Shown here piece by piece: positions 1 through 8,263 of a DNA stretch of 64,000 nt. How positions within the stretch are numbered: the first letter of the stretch is position 1; the number at the start of each line of letters is the position of its first letter. The notes beneath the pieces are model-generated. The model searched no databases. It saw nothing but the letters and a program-made list of their open reading frames with translations, and had not been told where the DNA came from. This DNA comes from Microthrixaceae bacterium (GTDB lineage: Bacteria > Actinomycetota > Acidimicrobiia > Acidimicrobiales > Microtrichaceae), in contig JAMLGM010000003.1 in NCBI GenBank assembly GCA_023957975.1, positions 138,024 to 202,023 on the forward strand, given 5' to 3'. Position numbers and translations under genes: made by a program.

Positions 1-657
1 TATGACGACGCCGATCTCAAGGCCGCCATCGGCGGTATTGCCTCGGTGTGGGGCTTCCACTCGGGACAGATCTGCACCTCGCCGACCCGGGTGATCGTCC
101 AACGCGGCGTGTACGAGAAGCTGGTCGGCGGGCTGACCGCGGCAGCCCAGCACATGAAGGTGGGCGACCCGCTCGACAAGGAGACCGTCGTCGGACCGGT
201 CATCACCGCAGCGCATCGCGAGCGGGTGATGGGCTACATCCAATCGGCGCGCGACGAAGGTGCGACGATCGCCGTCGGCGGCGACTCACCCCAGGTCGAG
301 ACCGGGTTCTACGTCAACCCGACGCTCATCACCGACGCCACCGCGCAGATGACGGCGGTTCGCGAGGAGATCTTCGGCCCCGTCGTGGCCGTCGTACCCT
401 TCGACGACGACGACGAGGCGATCGCCATTGCCAACGATTCGGACTTCGGGCTCTACAGCTACATCTTCAGCTCCGACACGGGCCGGGCGTTCAACGTCGC
501 CAAGCGCTTGCGCTCGGGCAACGTCGGCATCAACTCGCTGCAGCGCAACCATGAGGCGCCCTTCGGCGGTTTCAAGCAGTCCGGTGTCGGTCGCGACGGC
601 GGTGTCTACGGCATGTACGCCTACTCGGAGATGCAGTCGATCGTCTGGCCGGGCTGA
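1..657 (+). CDS. Aldehyde dehydrogenase, C-terminal part (5' end outside window)
   Basis: The gene is open from base 1 and ends at a TGA at 655-657, giving 218 visible residues of a protein that normally has about 480-500. The family oxidises aldehydes to acids with NAD(P)+. The motif SGQICTSPTR near the visible start holds the catalytic cysteine. Further on, EEIFGPVV and the C-terminal PFGGFKQSGVGRDGG are typical of the family. The N-terminal half, with most of the coenzyme fold and the general-base glutamate, lies before the window. Substrate cannot be told from this part. The next gene is convergent, 95 bases away. Family assignment is secure; exact function is not. Confidence 0.93.
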   Translation, partial: YDDADLKAAIGGIASVWGFHSGQICTSPTRVIVQRGVYEKLVGGLTAAAQHMKVGDPLDKETVVGPVITAAHRERVMGYIQSARDEGATIAVGGDSPQVETGFYVNPTLITDATAQMTAVREEIFGPVVAVVPFDDDDEAIAIANDSDFGLYSYIFSSDTGRAFNVAKRLRSGNVGINSLQRNHEAPFGGFKQSGVGRDGGVYGMYAYSEMQSIVWPG

Positions 658-752
658 GGTCGCGTTCGAGGCGGCGTCGCGGCGTTCGCTGCCGTCGCCG
701 CCCGTACGTCGTAGCGGTGAGTGTCAGGCGGGGAGCAGATCCCGTTGGTGTC

Positions 753-1568
753 TCAACCCTTGAGGCCCGGGTGTCGGCGGCGCAGGATCGGCAGCAAGAC
801 GCGGCGCGGGGTGATCGCGGCGGTGTGCGCACTGATGCGGTTGGGGAGGCCGGGAATGACGACGCCACGGCCGGCATCGAGCGCGGCGACCGCCTGACGG
901 GCAACATCGCTGGCTGGCACCCACATGAACTTCGGCAACGACGAGTCGACGTCGTCGAGGTCGAAACCGGCGGTGTCGCCGAACTCGGTGGCGACCGGCC
1001 CCGGACACAGTGCCGTGACCGTGACGCCTGAGCCGACGAGCTCTTCGCCCACCGCCTGGGAGTACGACAACACGAACGCCTTGCTCGCCGCGTAGCCGGC
1101 TTGCCCGGGGATCGGCTGAAACGCGGCCGTGGAAGCGACGTTGAGCACCGCGCCCCGGCCGCGGCGGACCATGTCGGGGATGGTGAGGCTGCACAGATGC
1201 ACGACCGCCTCGACGTCGGTGCGAACCATCGCCAACTCGCGGTCGGGGTCGCACTCCGCCACGGCACCCACCGTGGAGAGCCCCGCGTTGTTCACGAGAA
1301 TGTCGACGGCGAGCCCACGGTCGGCGAGGGTGGTCAGGATTGCCGACCGTGAATCCGGATCGGTGAGATCCGCGGCGACCACCTCGGCGCGGATGCCGTG
1401 TCGGTCGGTGAGGTCGGTGGCGAGGGAGCGCAGGCGATCCTCGCGCCGGGCCACGAGGGTGACCCCGTGGCCGCGACCTGCGAGCTCACGGGCGAGCTCG
1501 ACACCGATGCCGCTCGATGCCCCGGTGACGATCGCGGTCGAAGTGGCACTAGGTGCTGGCAGCGTCAT
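753..1568 (-). CDS. Short-chain dehydrogenase/reductase (SDR)
   Basis: A 271-residue classical SDR, probably an NAD(P)(H)-dependent oxidoreductase of hydroxy/keto substrates. The TGASSGIG nucleotide-binding motif is close to the N-terminus. NNAG follows, then the catalytic serine in VASTAAF and the YAASK tyrosine-lysine pair. The open frame extends to 1808, but the upstream part is arginine-rich and unlike a protein. The ATG at 1568, about 10 residues before the first Rossmann strand, fits the family. The C-terminal 60 residues (from about PKFMW) are longer and more basic than in minimal SDRs, which suggests the group of about 260-280 residues. The gene sits 43 bases downstream of a same-strand hypothetical gene. 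Substrate unknown. Confidence 0.88.
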   Translation of the reverse strand: MTLPAPSATSTAIVTGASSGIGVELARELAGRGHGVTLVARREDRLRSLATDLTDRHGIRAEVVAADLTDPDSRSAILTTLADRGLAVDILVNNAGLSTVGAVAECDPDRELAMVRTDVEAVVHLCSLTIPDMVRRGRGAVLNVASTAAFQPIPGQAGYAASKAFVLSYSQAVGEELVGSGVTVTALCPGPVATEFGDTAGFDLDDVDSSLPKFMWVPASDVARQAVAALDAGRGVVIPGLPNRISAHTAAITPRRVLLPILRRRHPGLKG

Positions 1569-1611
1569 AGGCGCGACCCTACGCCCTACCCGCTGTCGAC
1601 GACGGGTCGAT

Positions 1612-2079
1612 TCAGGTTCTGCCGGGAGGGGTGGCAGGGTCGCCGTCATTCGGAAACAACGATCGGTCGTCGCGGCGGAGGGCATCCCAACGGTGGAGGT
1701 CCCGAAGGGCGACGCTGAGGCCATGGAGCCACAGGTCCGCCTGTTCACGGCTCGGCAACTCAAAACGGGCGGTCGACGAATCGGCGAATTCCACACAGAG
1801 GGTTTCATTGCGCAGCTTCGGGTGCGGCCGAAAGGCGCGGGTCACCTCGTCGATCGGTCGGGTGATCGGCGCGGCGGATCCGAGATCGCTGGTGAACTTA
1901 TGGCGCGGCGTAAACACGACCTGACGGTTCGTTACGACCGTGTGCACGAGTCCGCTGTCGGGTAGGGCGGATGCTCGATTGCGCCATCGCTCGAGAGGGA
2001 GTCGACGCGCCTTCGACACGACGAGGACGTCCTCGCCCGCATCGCTCAATTCCATGAGCACGTCGTCAATCGTTGTCAT
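1612..2079 (-). CDS. Hypothetical protein, 155 aa
   Basis: I do not recognise a characterised family. The protein is soluble, with no signal peptide or membrane segment. The N-terminal half mixes short beta-prone and charged stretches (VVSKARRLPLERW, VVTNRQVVFTPRHKF). The middle, SLRNETLCVEF-like with SSTARFELPSREQADLW, looks like a small beta-barrel ending in a helix, reminiscent of PH-like domains; that reading is only inference. It is probably transcribed just ahead of the SDR gene (43-base gap) and is divergent from the gene at 2166. Composition and codon use match neighbouring genes, and the opposite-strand frames are poor, which supports this as the real coding strand. Confidence 0.6.
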   Translation of the reverse strand: MTTIDDVLMELSDAGEDVLVVSKARRLPLERWRNRASALPDSGLVHTVVTNRQVVFTPRHKFTSDLGSAAPITRPIDEVTRAFRPHPKLRNETLCVEFADSSTARFELPSREQADLWLHGLSVALRDLHRWDALRRDDRSLFPNDGDPATPPGRT

Positions 2080-2165
2080 AGCGATTCTTCGGTCGGACGG
2101 CCCAAAACCTGTAGGGCGAGATGCTCACGCACGGGTTGTCGATCGCGCCGCAATAGCGTGGAGTC

Positions 2166-2921
2166 ATGAGGCGTCGCCCCAAGGTTCTCTTCGTGCTGTG
2201 TTGGGTTGGGCTCGTTGTGGCGGGAACTGCGTTCTGGTGGGAGGCGACCAGGGAGGTCGATACCGTTGCGGTGCGTGACGGGTCGCCCGAGATCACGAGC
2301 TATGGCTCGGACGGGTCGGGCAACTGGGAATGCGGCCCGTATCGGGGGGAGGGCGAGACCCCGACGTGGGCCGTTTCGGCCGAACCGGGCATCGAAGAGG
2401 CGGTAGCAGCGGTCGCGAACGCACGGATCGCCCCGGTCATCGGCCGCGGGTTCCTGGCGGAACCGGGAACGATCACCTTCGGCGGTGGTAGCTGCGGCGT
2501 CGGCATTCGACTCGCAGGCGCGCAGCATCACGGGTGGATGCAGGTCTACGACGGCGAGGACGGTGACTGGCGCTTTGGCGGGATATCGGCGGGGCGCACT
2601 GCGTTCGGCGATGGCTCCATGCCCTGGGCCGCCGAGATCACCTCCACCGTCTCGAGCTCCACGATTTCCGTACTGCCCCCGGTCTCCGCCATCCAGGGGG
2701 TCGAGGTTGCCCCTGGTGAGATGCTCGTGTGGTTTGCCCAGTCGCGTTCGGTCGCTTCGCTGACCGCCGATCCGGAGGCCTCTGAGGCTGACGGCGCAAG
2801 GTGGACCGGAGTCCTCCCCGACGGGCGGAACCCCGGTGAGGACGCGTGGTTGCTCATCACGTGGGTCGACGACGTCGGCGCTCTGGTCGGTTTCGAGATG
2901 GTGCCACAGCCGGTGAACTGA
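2166..2921 (+). CDS. Hypothetical membrane-anchored or secreted protein, 251 aa
   Basis: Begins MRRRPK followed by a hydrophobic stretch of about 18 residues (VLFVLCWVGLVVAGTAFWW), a classic uncleaved signal anchor or signal peptide. The remaining roughly 225 residues are acidic and rich in Gly, Ser and Thr. Two cysteines near NWECGPY and GGSCGVG could form a disulfide outside the cell. No lipobox and no catalytic motif are visible. The ATG at 2166 directly precedes the hydrophobic segment. The gene stands alone between a divergent hypothetical gene and the alcohol dehydrogenase; its stop overlaps a candidate KstR-type operator that serves the following gene. Function unknown. Confidence 0.65.
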   Translation: MRRRPKVLFVLCWVGLVVAGTAFWWEATREVDTVAVRDGSPEITSYGSDGSGNWECGPYRGEGETPTWAVSAEPGIEEAVAAVANARIAPVIGRGFLAEPGTITFGGGSCGVGIRLAGAQHHGWMQVYDGEDGDWRFGGISAGRTAFGDGSMPWAAEITSTVSSSTISVLPPVSAIQGVEVAPGEMLVWFAQSRSVASLTADPEASEADGARWTGVLPDGRNPGEDAWLLITWVDDVGALVGFEMVPQPVN

Positions 2922-2932
2922 AACGCGTTCTA
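2919..2932. promoter_or_regulatory. Candidate KstR-type operator upstream of alcohol dehydrogenase
   Basis: The 14 bases TGAAACGCGTTCTA match the KstR consensus as I recall it, TnnAACnnGTTnnA, at every fixed position. The site lies 50 bases before the ATG of the zinc alcohol dehydrogenase, a reasonable place for a repressor. A kstR-like gene in this window (10657-11244) has a near-match in front of itself. A short motif can occur by chance; the position is the main support. Confidence 0.5.
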
Positions 2933-2981
2933 GGCGGTGTCGTAACATGGTCTTCTCCACAAACAGCTCTTTGGGGGTCTG

Positions 2982-4067
2982 ATGAAAGCGCTCGTCTTCG
3001 ACGGCAAGACCGCAACAGTTCGCAACGACGTCACCATCCGCGGTGTGCGTCCGGGGGAGGTGCGGGTACGCATCGCCGCCGCAGGGCTCTGCCATAGCGA
3101 CGTGTCGGTGTTGAACGGGACGATTCAGTTCCCTCCGCCGGTCGTGTTGGGCCACGAGGGCGCAGGCGAGGTCATCGAGGTCGCCCCCGATGTGACCAAC
3201 GTTGCCGTCGGCGACCACGTCGTCATGTCGACCCTCGGAAACTGCGGCCAGTGCGCCCAGTGCGACCGTGGAAAGCCGACGTTTTGTCGGGCAACCTTCG
3301 GCAAGCTCAACCGCCCCTATCTCATCGGTGAGGGCGAGGACGCCAAGAAGGGCTTCCAGTTCGCCAACCTCGGGGTGTTCGCCGAAGAGACCGTCATCAA
3401 GGCAACCCAGGCCGTGCGCATCCCCAACGACGTACCGCTCACCACAGCGTGTCTCATCGGCTGCGGCGTGCTCACCGGCGTCGGCGCAGCGTTCAACCGA
3501 GCGCAGGTCGCTCAGGGCGAGTCGGCGGTCGTGATCGGCGTCGGCGGCATCGGGCTCAACGCCCTGCAGGGTGCCGCCCTCAGCGGTGCGCTCCCGGTGA
3601 TCGCGGTCGACACCAACCCGGGCAAGGAAGCGTTTGCCAGGCAGTTCGGCGCGACGCATTTCATCTGCCCCGACGGACCAGACTTCGACCTGGTCGCCGC
3701 GGTGAAGGAAATCTGCCCGAACGGCGTCGACCATGTCTTCGAGTGCGTCGGGTCGACGGCGCTCATCAAGACCTCGACCGAACTGCTCGATTGGGGTGGC
3801 AAGCTCGTCATGTTGGGCGTGCCGAAGATGGGCTCCGAGGCGAGCTTCGTCGTCAACACCATGTACAACGACAAGACGATCATGGGGTGTCGCTACGGTT
3901 CGGCTCGACCCCAATACGACATTCCGCTCATGGTGCGGCTCTACGAGGCCGGTCGTCTCAAGCTCGACGAACTCGTGAGTGCCACCTATCCGATCGAGGA
4001 CTTCCAAAAGGCGCTCGACGAGTTGCACGAGGGCAAGTTGGCCCGTGGCGTGCTGACGATGGGCTGA
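2982..4067 (+). CDS. Zinc-dependent alcohol dehydrogenase (MDR superfamily)
   Basis: A 361-residue medium-chain dehydrogenase expected to oxidise alcohols with NAD(P)+ or a bound nicotinamide. Catalytic-zinc ligands are seen in GLCHSD and GHEGAGEV. The structural zinc lobe is CGQCAQC with a further Cys in KPTFC. The Rossmann motif VIGVGGIGLNALQG lies in the middle. The C-terminal part (NPGKEAFARQFGATHF) is family-typical. It resembles class III/NDMA-dependent-like actinobacterial enzymes, but less clearly than the gene at 29079. The ATG follows GGGGGTC. The cyclase-family gene starts directly after its stop, so the two are probably co-transcribed. A KstR-type site lies 50 bases upstream. Substrate unknown. 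Confidence 0.9.
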   Translation: MKALVFDGKTATVRNDVTIRGVRPGEVRVRIAAAGLCHSDVSVLNGTIQFPPPVVLGHEGAGEVIEVAPDVTNVAVGDHVVMSTLGNCGQCAQCDRGKPTFCRATFGKLNRPYLIGEGEDAKKGFQFANLGVFAEETVIKATQAVRIPNDVPLTTACLIGCGVLTGVGAAFNRAQVAQGESAVVIGVGGIGLNALQGAALSGALPVIAVDTNPGKEAFARQFGATHFICPDGPDFDLVAAVKEICPNGVDHVFECVGSTALIKTSTELLDWGGKLVMLGVPKMGSEASFVVNTMYNDKTIMGCRYGSARPQYDIPLMVRLYEAGRLKLDELVSATYPIEDFQKALDELHEGKLARGVLTMG

Positions 4068-5021
4068 GTGGTCATGGCGATCTCAGAACACGTGCTCGCC
4101 ACCGCGGCCAAGGTCTCCAACTGGGGGCGTTGGGGTGATGACGACGAACTCGGGTGTGGCAACCTCCTGACCCCCGAGGCCGCCCAGCGCGGGGCGGCGT
4201 GCGTGCGGACCGGTAAGCGGTTCAGTCTCGCGGTCGACCTGCGAAACGACGGCATCCAGGTTGGCCAGCCGGCCGGCCGCTACAACCCGATCCTCACGTT
4301 CACCTCGATGAACGAGCGCGACAAGATGGCGCCGGGCATTTGGGAGGGATGCGACGATCTCGTGATGATGTCGACGTGTGCGGCCACCCACATCGATGCC
4401 CTCAGCCATATCTCCTACGACGACCTCCTCTACAACAACCGGCCCAAGCGTTCGATCGGTGCTCACAACGGGGCGACGTGGTGCGGGGCCGAGAAGCTGC
4501 CGTCGGTCGTGACGCGAGGCATCCTGTTGGACGTCGCGAAGCTCCACGGCTCGGATCGGGTCGATCATGGCCACGCGGTGACCGCGGAAGATCTCGACCG
4601 AGCGCTCGAGGCGACGGGGCTGAGCATCGAACCGGGTGACGCCATCTGTGTGCGCACCGGCGACCTGAAGTGGTATTTCGAGGGGGACCGACGCCGCTAC
4701 GCCGTGGGCAAGGACTGGCGAACGGTCGGCTTCGGGTTCAGTTGTGTCGAGTGGATGGCCGATCACGACGTCGCCGGCGCGTTCATCGATTCGTACACCT
4801 ACGAGGTCATGCCGCCCGAGTCGGGCAACTGGGACGACCTGTTGTGTGTCCACATGGTGCAGTTGCGCGACATGGGTCTGTTGCAGGGTCAGAACTGGAA
4901 TTTCGAAAGCCTGGCCGAGGACTGTGCCGAAGACGGGGTCTACGAGTTTCTGCTGGTCGCAGCACCCGAGCCGTTCGTCGGAGCCACCTCGGCGCCGGTC
5001 GTGCCGATCGCCACCAAGTAA
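4068..5021 (+). CDS. Cyclase family protein (kynurenine-formamidase-like fold)
   Basis: About 315 residues with the metal-binding signature HIDALSH (HxDxxxH) seen in the PF04199 cyclase family, which includes bacterial kynurenine formamidase and polyketide cyclases. Other family-like stretches are GNLLTPEAAQRG near the N-terminus and GDAICVRTGD in the centre. Two starts are possible: GTG at 4068, directly abutting the dehydrogenase stop, or ATG at 4074. The abutment implies translational coupling with the alcohol dehydrogenase. In catabolic loci such proteins often hydrolyse or open cyclic intermediates, but the substrate here is not deducible and kynurenine is unlikely given the neighbours. 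Confidence 0.85.
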   Translation: MVMAISEHVLATAAKVSNWGRWGDDDELGCGNLLTPEAAQRGAACVRTGKRFSLAVDLRNDGIQVGQPAGRYNPILTFTSMNERDKMAPGIWEGCDDLVMMSTCAATHIDALSHISYDDLLYNNRPKRSIGAHNGATWCGAEKLPSVVTRGILLDVAKLHGSDRVDHGHAVTAEDLDRALEATGLSIEPGDAICVRTGDLKWYFEGDRRRYAVGKDWRTVGFGFSCVEWMADHDVAGAFIDSYTYEVMPPESGNWDDLLCVHMVQLRDMGLLQGQNWNFESLAEDCAEDGVYEFLLVAAPEPFVGATSAPVVPIATK

Positions 5022-5100
5022 CGGCTCGCGCCGGTGGCGCGCGTCGCCATCACATTTCTTTCGCTTTCCAACCGGGGTCCAGGGTGCAAGGCTTTTGCGC

Positions 5101-5325
5101 ATGCACGGCTACGCCGACGAACTCCTCGCTCCAACTCCGAAGCAACGGCGACGCGCGGTTCTCGGGGCGGTGGCGATCGCGGCACTCCTGACTTCGGGCC
5201 TCGGCGCGCTGGCGACCCTGTCCGATCCGGGCGATCCGGTCGTCGGCTCAGCGGGGCACCAGACCGCCGTCGACGCTGAATACCTGACCGGTGATGTAGG
5301 AGCCAGCATCCGACGCGAGCAGTAG
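5101..5325 (+). CDS. Possible small membrane protein, 74 aa
   Basis: An ATG-started frame encodes a basic patch (PKQRRRAVL) followed by about 20 hydrophobic residues (GAVAIAALLTSGLGALATL), the pattern of a single-pass membrane protein. The last 78 bases overlap the 3' end of the convergent SDR gene, where composition reflects the SDR, so the C-terminal third may be accidental read-through. The ribosome-binding site is weak. The 226-base gap between the cyclase and SDR genes holds nothing else that I can see. Confidence 0.3.
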   Translation: MHGYADELLAPTPKQRRRAVLGAVAIAALLTSGLGALATLSDPGDPVVGSAGHQTAVDAEYLTGDVGASIRREQ

Positions 5326-6018
5326 GGCCGTCGGCACGACCTCGTCGGCCGATGCAATGCGATTGAGCAGTGTGGAAGCTCCCATCGCCTGTTGAAACTC
5401 GATTGGGTTTGCTCGCACCATGTCGGTGTCGATCGGTCCGGGGGCGATGGCGTTGACGCGGATGTTCTTGGGGGCGAACGCTCCTGCGAGCGACTTGGTG
5501 AAACTCACCATGGCGGCCTTGCCGGCCGAGTAGAGCGCGAGGTGTTCAGAGAACAAGAACGCTCCGGCCGAAACCATGTTGATCACAGCGCCGTGTCCCG
5601 ACGCCTCAAGATGCGGGAGTGCGTACTGGGTGAGAAACACCGGCCCGCGGACGTTGACGTCGAACGACTTCTGGTACGCATCGGCGGTGAAGTGGCCGGC
5701 CGGTTGAGCGAGCGCGTTCGCGGCGTTGTTCACCACGATATCGAGGCGTCCGAACTGATCGATGGTGACATCGACGAGGTTCTGCAACGCGTTCAGGTCG
5801 CCCATGTGCGCGGGGACTCCGAGCACGTCGCCGCCGAGGGATTCGAGGTGTTCCTGCGCGGCGGCACAGGCGTCGGCCTTGCGACTCGACACCACCACCC
5901 GGGCGCCAGCCAACAGAAACCCCTCGGCGATGGCGAGGCCGATGCCGCGGGTTCCTCCCGTGACGATGGCCACACGTCCCGTCAGGTCGAACATCGAACC
6001 AAAGGTTTCGCGATCCAT
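5248..6018 (-). CDS. SDR family oxidoreductase (FabG-like)
   Basis: A 256-residue classical SDR of standard length. TGGTRGIG binds the coenzyme, NNAAN is the central strand motif, MVSAGAF carries the catalytic serine and YSAGK the tyrosine and lysine. The C-terminus ITGQVFSVDGGLVPR is typical of FabG-type 3-oxoacyl or 3-hydroxyacyl dehydrogenases. The replacement of NNAG by NNAAN is common in dienoyl-reductase-like SDRs. The ATG at 6018 is about 12 residues before the first beta strand. The gene is divergent from the acyl-CoA ligase at 6189, and a 58-bp palindrome lies between them. Precise substrate unknown. Confidence 0.88.
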   Translation of the reverse strand: MDRETFGSMFDLTGRVAIVTGGTRGIGLAIAEGFLLAGARVVVSSRKADACAAAQEHLESLGGDVLGVPAHMGDLNALQNLVDVTIDQFGRLDIVVNNAANALAQPAGHFTADAYQKSFDVNVRGPVFLTQYALPHLEASGHGAVINMVSAGAFLFSEHLALYSAGKAAMVSFTKSLAGAFAPKNIRVNAIAPGPIDTDMVRANPIEFQQAMGASTLLNRIASADEVVPTALLLASDAGSYITGQVFSVDGGLVPR

Positions 6019-6045
6019 GGCCGCTCACTCTATGCCGCCCCTCAG

Positions 6046-6103
6046 GCTTGTTCTCCGATAACCAGTGGTCGTGATCACGACCACTGGTTATCGGAGAACA
6101 AGC
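6046..6103. repeat. 58-bp perfect palindrome, copy 1
   Basis: Two 29-base arms with no spacer meet at GTGA|TCAC (centre 6074/6075). Half-site text includes TTCTCCGATAACCAGTGGTC. A second copy at 58993-59050 is identical except for one compensatory change, T-A here versus C-G there, at the third arm position. This copy lies between divergent genes, so it is not a terminator for convergent transcripts. It could form a cruciform or hairpin. Confidence 0.95.
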
Positions 6104-6126
6104 GGGGGCGCGGAACTGGCGGGGCT

Positions 6127-6146
6127 AAGCTGACGATCCGTCAGAT
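6127..6146. promoter_or_regulatory. Inverted-repeat operator CTGACG-N3-CGTCAG upstream of acyl-CoA ligase
   Basis: AAGCTGACGATCCGTCAGAT lies 43-62 bases before the ligase ATG. The CTGACG/CGTCAG arms are perfect with a 3-base spacer. The same element, 16 of 20 bases identical, precedes the SDR at 8319 at nearly the same distance. This points to one TetR-like or similar dimeric regulator controlling both genes; which protein binds is not known. Confidence 0.6.
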
Positions 6147-6188
6147 CGCATTCAGCGCCGCCGATCGTTCGCGGCGAGAGGGGGAGCC

Positions 6189-7715
6189 ATGTTGACCGGA
6201 ACCACGTTGTGGCAGCTCATCAACGATCGGGTTGAGGCGACTCCCGACGCGCTGCTCGTCGTCGACGAGGACGGCCGGACCATGACCTTCGCCGAGTATG
6301 CCGTGGCGTCCGAGCGGGCCGCCGCAGGACTCGCGGCGCTCGGCGTCGGGGAAGGCTCGGTGGTGACCTGGCAATTGCCCACGTGGATCGAGTCGATGGT
6401 GCTCGTCGCCGCGCTCAGCCGCCTCGGCGCCACCCAGAACCCGGTGTTGCCGATCTACCGCGAGCGCGAGGTCGGGTTCTGCACCAAGCAGGCCGGCGCT
6501 GATCTCATCGTCGTCCCCTCGGAATGGAAGGGGTTCAACTACCAACAGATGGCCACCGAGATCGTGAACGCCAATGGCCATGGTGCCGTGCTGGTGGCCG
6601 ACAAGCGGTTGCCCGACGGCGATCCGTCGACACTGGCGCCGCTGGCCGACACCGACAGCGACCCGGTCCGGTGGCTCTTTTACACCTCCGGCACGACATC
6701 GGATCCGAAGGGTGCCCGCCACACTGATGCATCGGTCGCCGCGGTGGCGGCGTCGATGGGGCGGCGGATGAACGTCACCGCAGAGGATCGAAGCGCCGTC
6801 GTGTTCCCGTTCACCCACATCGGAGGCATCACCTGGTTGTTCTGCGCCCTGCAGTTCGGCCACAGCCTCATCATGATGGAGACGTTCCACCCGACCGAGA
6901 CCGCCGAGGTGCTCAGCCGCGAGAACGTGACCCTCGCGGGCTCCGGAACCCCGTTCCACATGGCCTACCTCGCCGCCCAGAAGGCATCGTCGACGCCGAT
7001 CTTTCCGAACGTTCGGGCCTTCCCAGGCGGTGGCGCCCCGAAGCCGCCGCAACTCGTCACCGATATTCGTGAAGCCTTCGGCGCCCCGGTGCTGTCGGGA
7101 TACGGCCTCACCGAATGCCCGATCCTGACGATGGCGTCGATCGACGACAGCGACGCCGAACTCGCGATCTCGGAGGGCAAGCCGATGCCCGGAGTTGAAA
7201 TCAAGCTCGTGAAAACCGACGGGACCATCGCCGGACCCGGCGAGGACGGCGAGATCCGCGCAAAGGCTCCTCAGCTCATGAAGGGGTACCTCGACGAGTC
7301 GTTGAACGTCGATGGGTTTGACGAGGAGGGCTACTTCCGCACCGGCGACCTCGGCCGTTTCGACGATCACGGCAACGTCATCATTACGGGCCGGCTCAAG
7401 GACATCATCATCCGCAAGGGCGAGAACATCTCGGCCAAAGAACTCGAGGACATGCTGTTCACGCATCCCAAGGTTGCGGACGTCGCGGTGATCGGGCTTC
7501 CCGATGCGGCATCGGGGGAGCGGGCCTGCGCGGTGATTCAGACCGCCGATGGCCAAAGCGACATCACCTTCGACGAACTCGTTGAATTCATGCTGGCGGA
7601 GGGATTGATGAAGCAGAAGCTGCCCGAGCAACTCGAGATCGTCGACGTGATCCCCCGCAATGCGTCGGGCAAGATCCTCAAACAGAACCTCCAGGCGCAG
7701 TACAGCAAGGCCTAA
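6189..7715 (+). CDS. AMP-dependent acyl-CoA synthetase/ligase
   Basis: A 508-residue class I adenylate-forming enzyme that should activate a carboxylic acid as acyl-AMP and transfer it to CoA. The P-loop-like motif is FYTSGTTSDPKGARH. SGYGLTECP is the A5 region. GYFRTGDLGRFD is A7, followed by the hinge/A8 segment GRLKDIIIRKGENIS. The C-terminal catalytic lysine is in NASGKILK. Length is standard. The ATG follows AGAGGGGGAGCC, a strong ribosome-binding site. The closest style is the cyclohexanecarboxylate or medium-chain ligase group, but the substrate cannot be fixed. The gene has its own operator-like inverted repeat and ends before a bidirectional terminator. Confidence 0.92.
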   Translation: MLTGTTLWQLINDRVEATPDALLVVDEDGRTMTFAEYAVASERAAAGLAALGVGEGSVVTWQLPTWIESMVLVAALSRLGATQNPVLPIYREREVGFCTKQAGADLIVVPSEWKGFNYQQMATEIVNANGHGAVLVADKRLPDGDPSTLAPLADTDSDPVRWLFYTSGTTSDPKGARHTDASVAAVAASMGRRMNVTAEDRSAVVFPFTHIGGITWLFCALQFGHSLIMMETFHPTETAEVLSRENVTLAGSGTPFHMAYLAAQKASSTPIFPNVRAFPGGGAPKPPQLVTDIREAFGAPVLSGYGLTECPILTMASIDDSDAELAISEGKPMPGVEIKLVKTDGTIAGPGEDGEIRAKAPQLMKGYLDESLNVDGFDEEGYFRTGDLGRFDDHGNVIITGRLKDIIIRKGENISAKELEDMLFTHPKVADVAVIGLPDAASGERACAVIQTADGQSDITFDELVEFMLAEGLMKQKLPEQLEIVDVIPRNASGKILKQNLQAQYSKA

Positions 7716-7780
7716 AGGGCGCGACCCTGCCGTTGGCGTCACAGCAACGAACGCCGCGGCGAACAGGGCGAAAACGGCAA

Positions 7781-7810
7781 CGAGGGCCGGTCCAGGTGGA
7801 CCGACCCTCG
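7781..7810. terminator. Bidirectional hairpin terminator
   Basis: CGAGGGCCGGTCC and GGACCGACCCTCG form a 13-pair stem (one G-T wobble) around a short loop, between the convergent acyl-CoA ligase and Flp pilin genes. On the minus strand the stem is followed by TTGCCGTTTT, so it best serves the pilin transcript; it may also stop the ligase transcript. Confidence 0.7.
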
Positions 7811-7847
7811 TCTTGCTCGAACGGCGTTGCGCCGTCCGTCGGCTCGC

Positions 7848-8030
7848 TCAGATCGCGCCTGCGACGGAGCTGAAGTTGTTGGCGGCCTTACGGCCGAGGG
7901 TCGTCACGGCAGCGATGCAGACCACGGCGATGAGCGCCACGAGGAGTGCGTACTCCACGAGGGAGGCGCCCCGCTCGGTCTTGGTCTTCGCAACGAGGTA
8001 GGCGGAGATGAATTCGAAGCTGGTCAACAT
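7848..8030 (-). CDS. Flp/Fap-type pilin subunit
   Basis: A 60-residue protein with the Flp pilin pattern: a short leader, then ERGASLVEYALLVALIAVVC, in which G|ASLVEYALL is the expected prepilin-peptidase site with Glu at +5, followed by a membrane segment and a short polar tail. The open frame reaches 8195, but the ATG at 8030 has AAGGA 9 bases upstream and gives a normal-length Flp protein. No tad assembly genes (tadA-C, rcpC, tadV) are nearby, so this would be a satellite pilin gene using machinery encoded elsewhere. A terminator lies just downstream. Confidence 0.85.
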   Translation of the reverse strand: MLTSFEFISAYLVAKTKTERGASLVEYALLVALIAVVCIAAVTTLGRKAANNFSSVAGAI

Positions 8031-8263
8031 GTCGGATATTCCTTGCTTGGGGTTGTGGTGCTTTCCTGGGTCGCCATGTCGATCGTGCCCGTAGGGATCA
8101 TCGTTCTCAGGCTCGCAAGTTGTATCGGGGTGGCAGTGGACGTTCTTGAGGTTCTTGAACGGGTTACTCGGGTGATTTGGTCCGTTGGCCCACAAACCGA
8201 CGTCCGGGCTGGTCCGAGGGGCCTACCGCGCTCGGGTCGCTCACCCACGCCTGACACGCGTAG

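Noticed and set aside
2076..4028. 650-residue open frame on the minus strand opposite the alcohol dehydrogenase
   Set aside because: It is antisense to a clear zinc dehydrogenase and has shadow composition; long antisense frames are common in such GC-rich DNA.
6046..6103. Palindromes as CRISPR repeats or tRNA-like genes
   Set aside because: Only two copies 53 kb apart and no cloverleaf; a dispersed palindrome is the simpler description.
6141..7742. 533-residue minus-strand frame opposite the acyl-CoA ligase
   Set aside because: Rich in His, Arg, Gly and Asp with no motif; antisense of a complete ligase.
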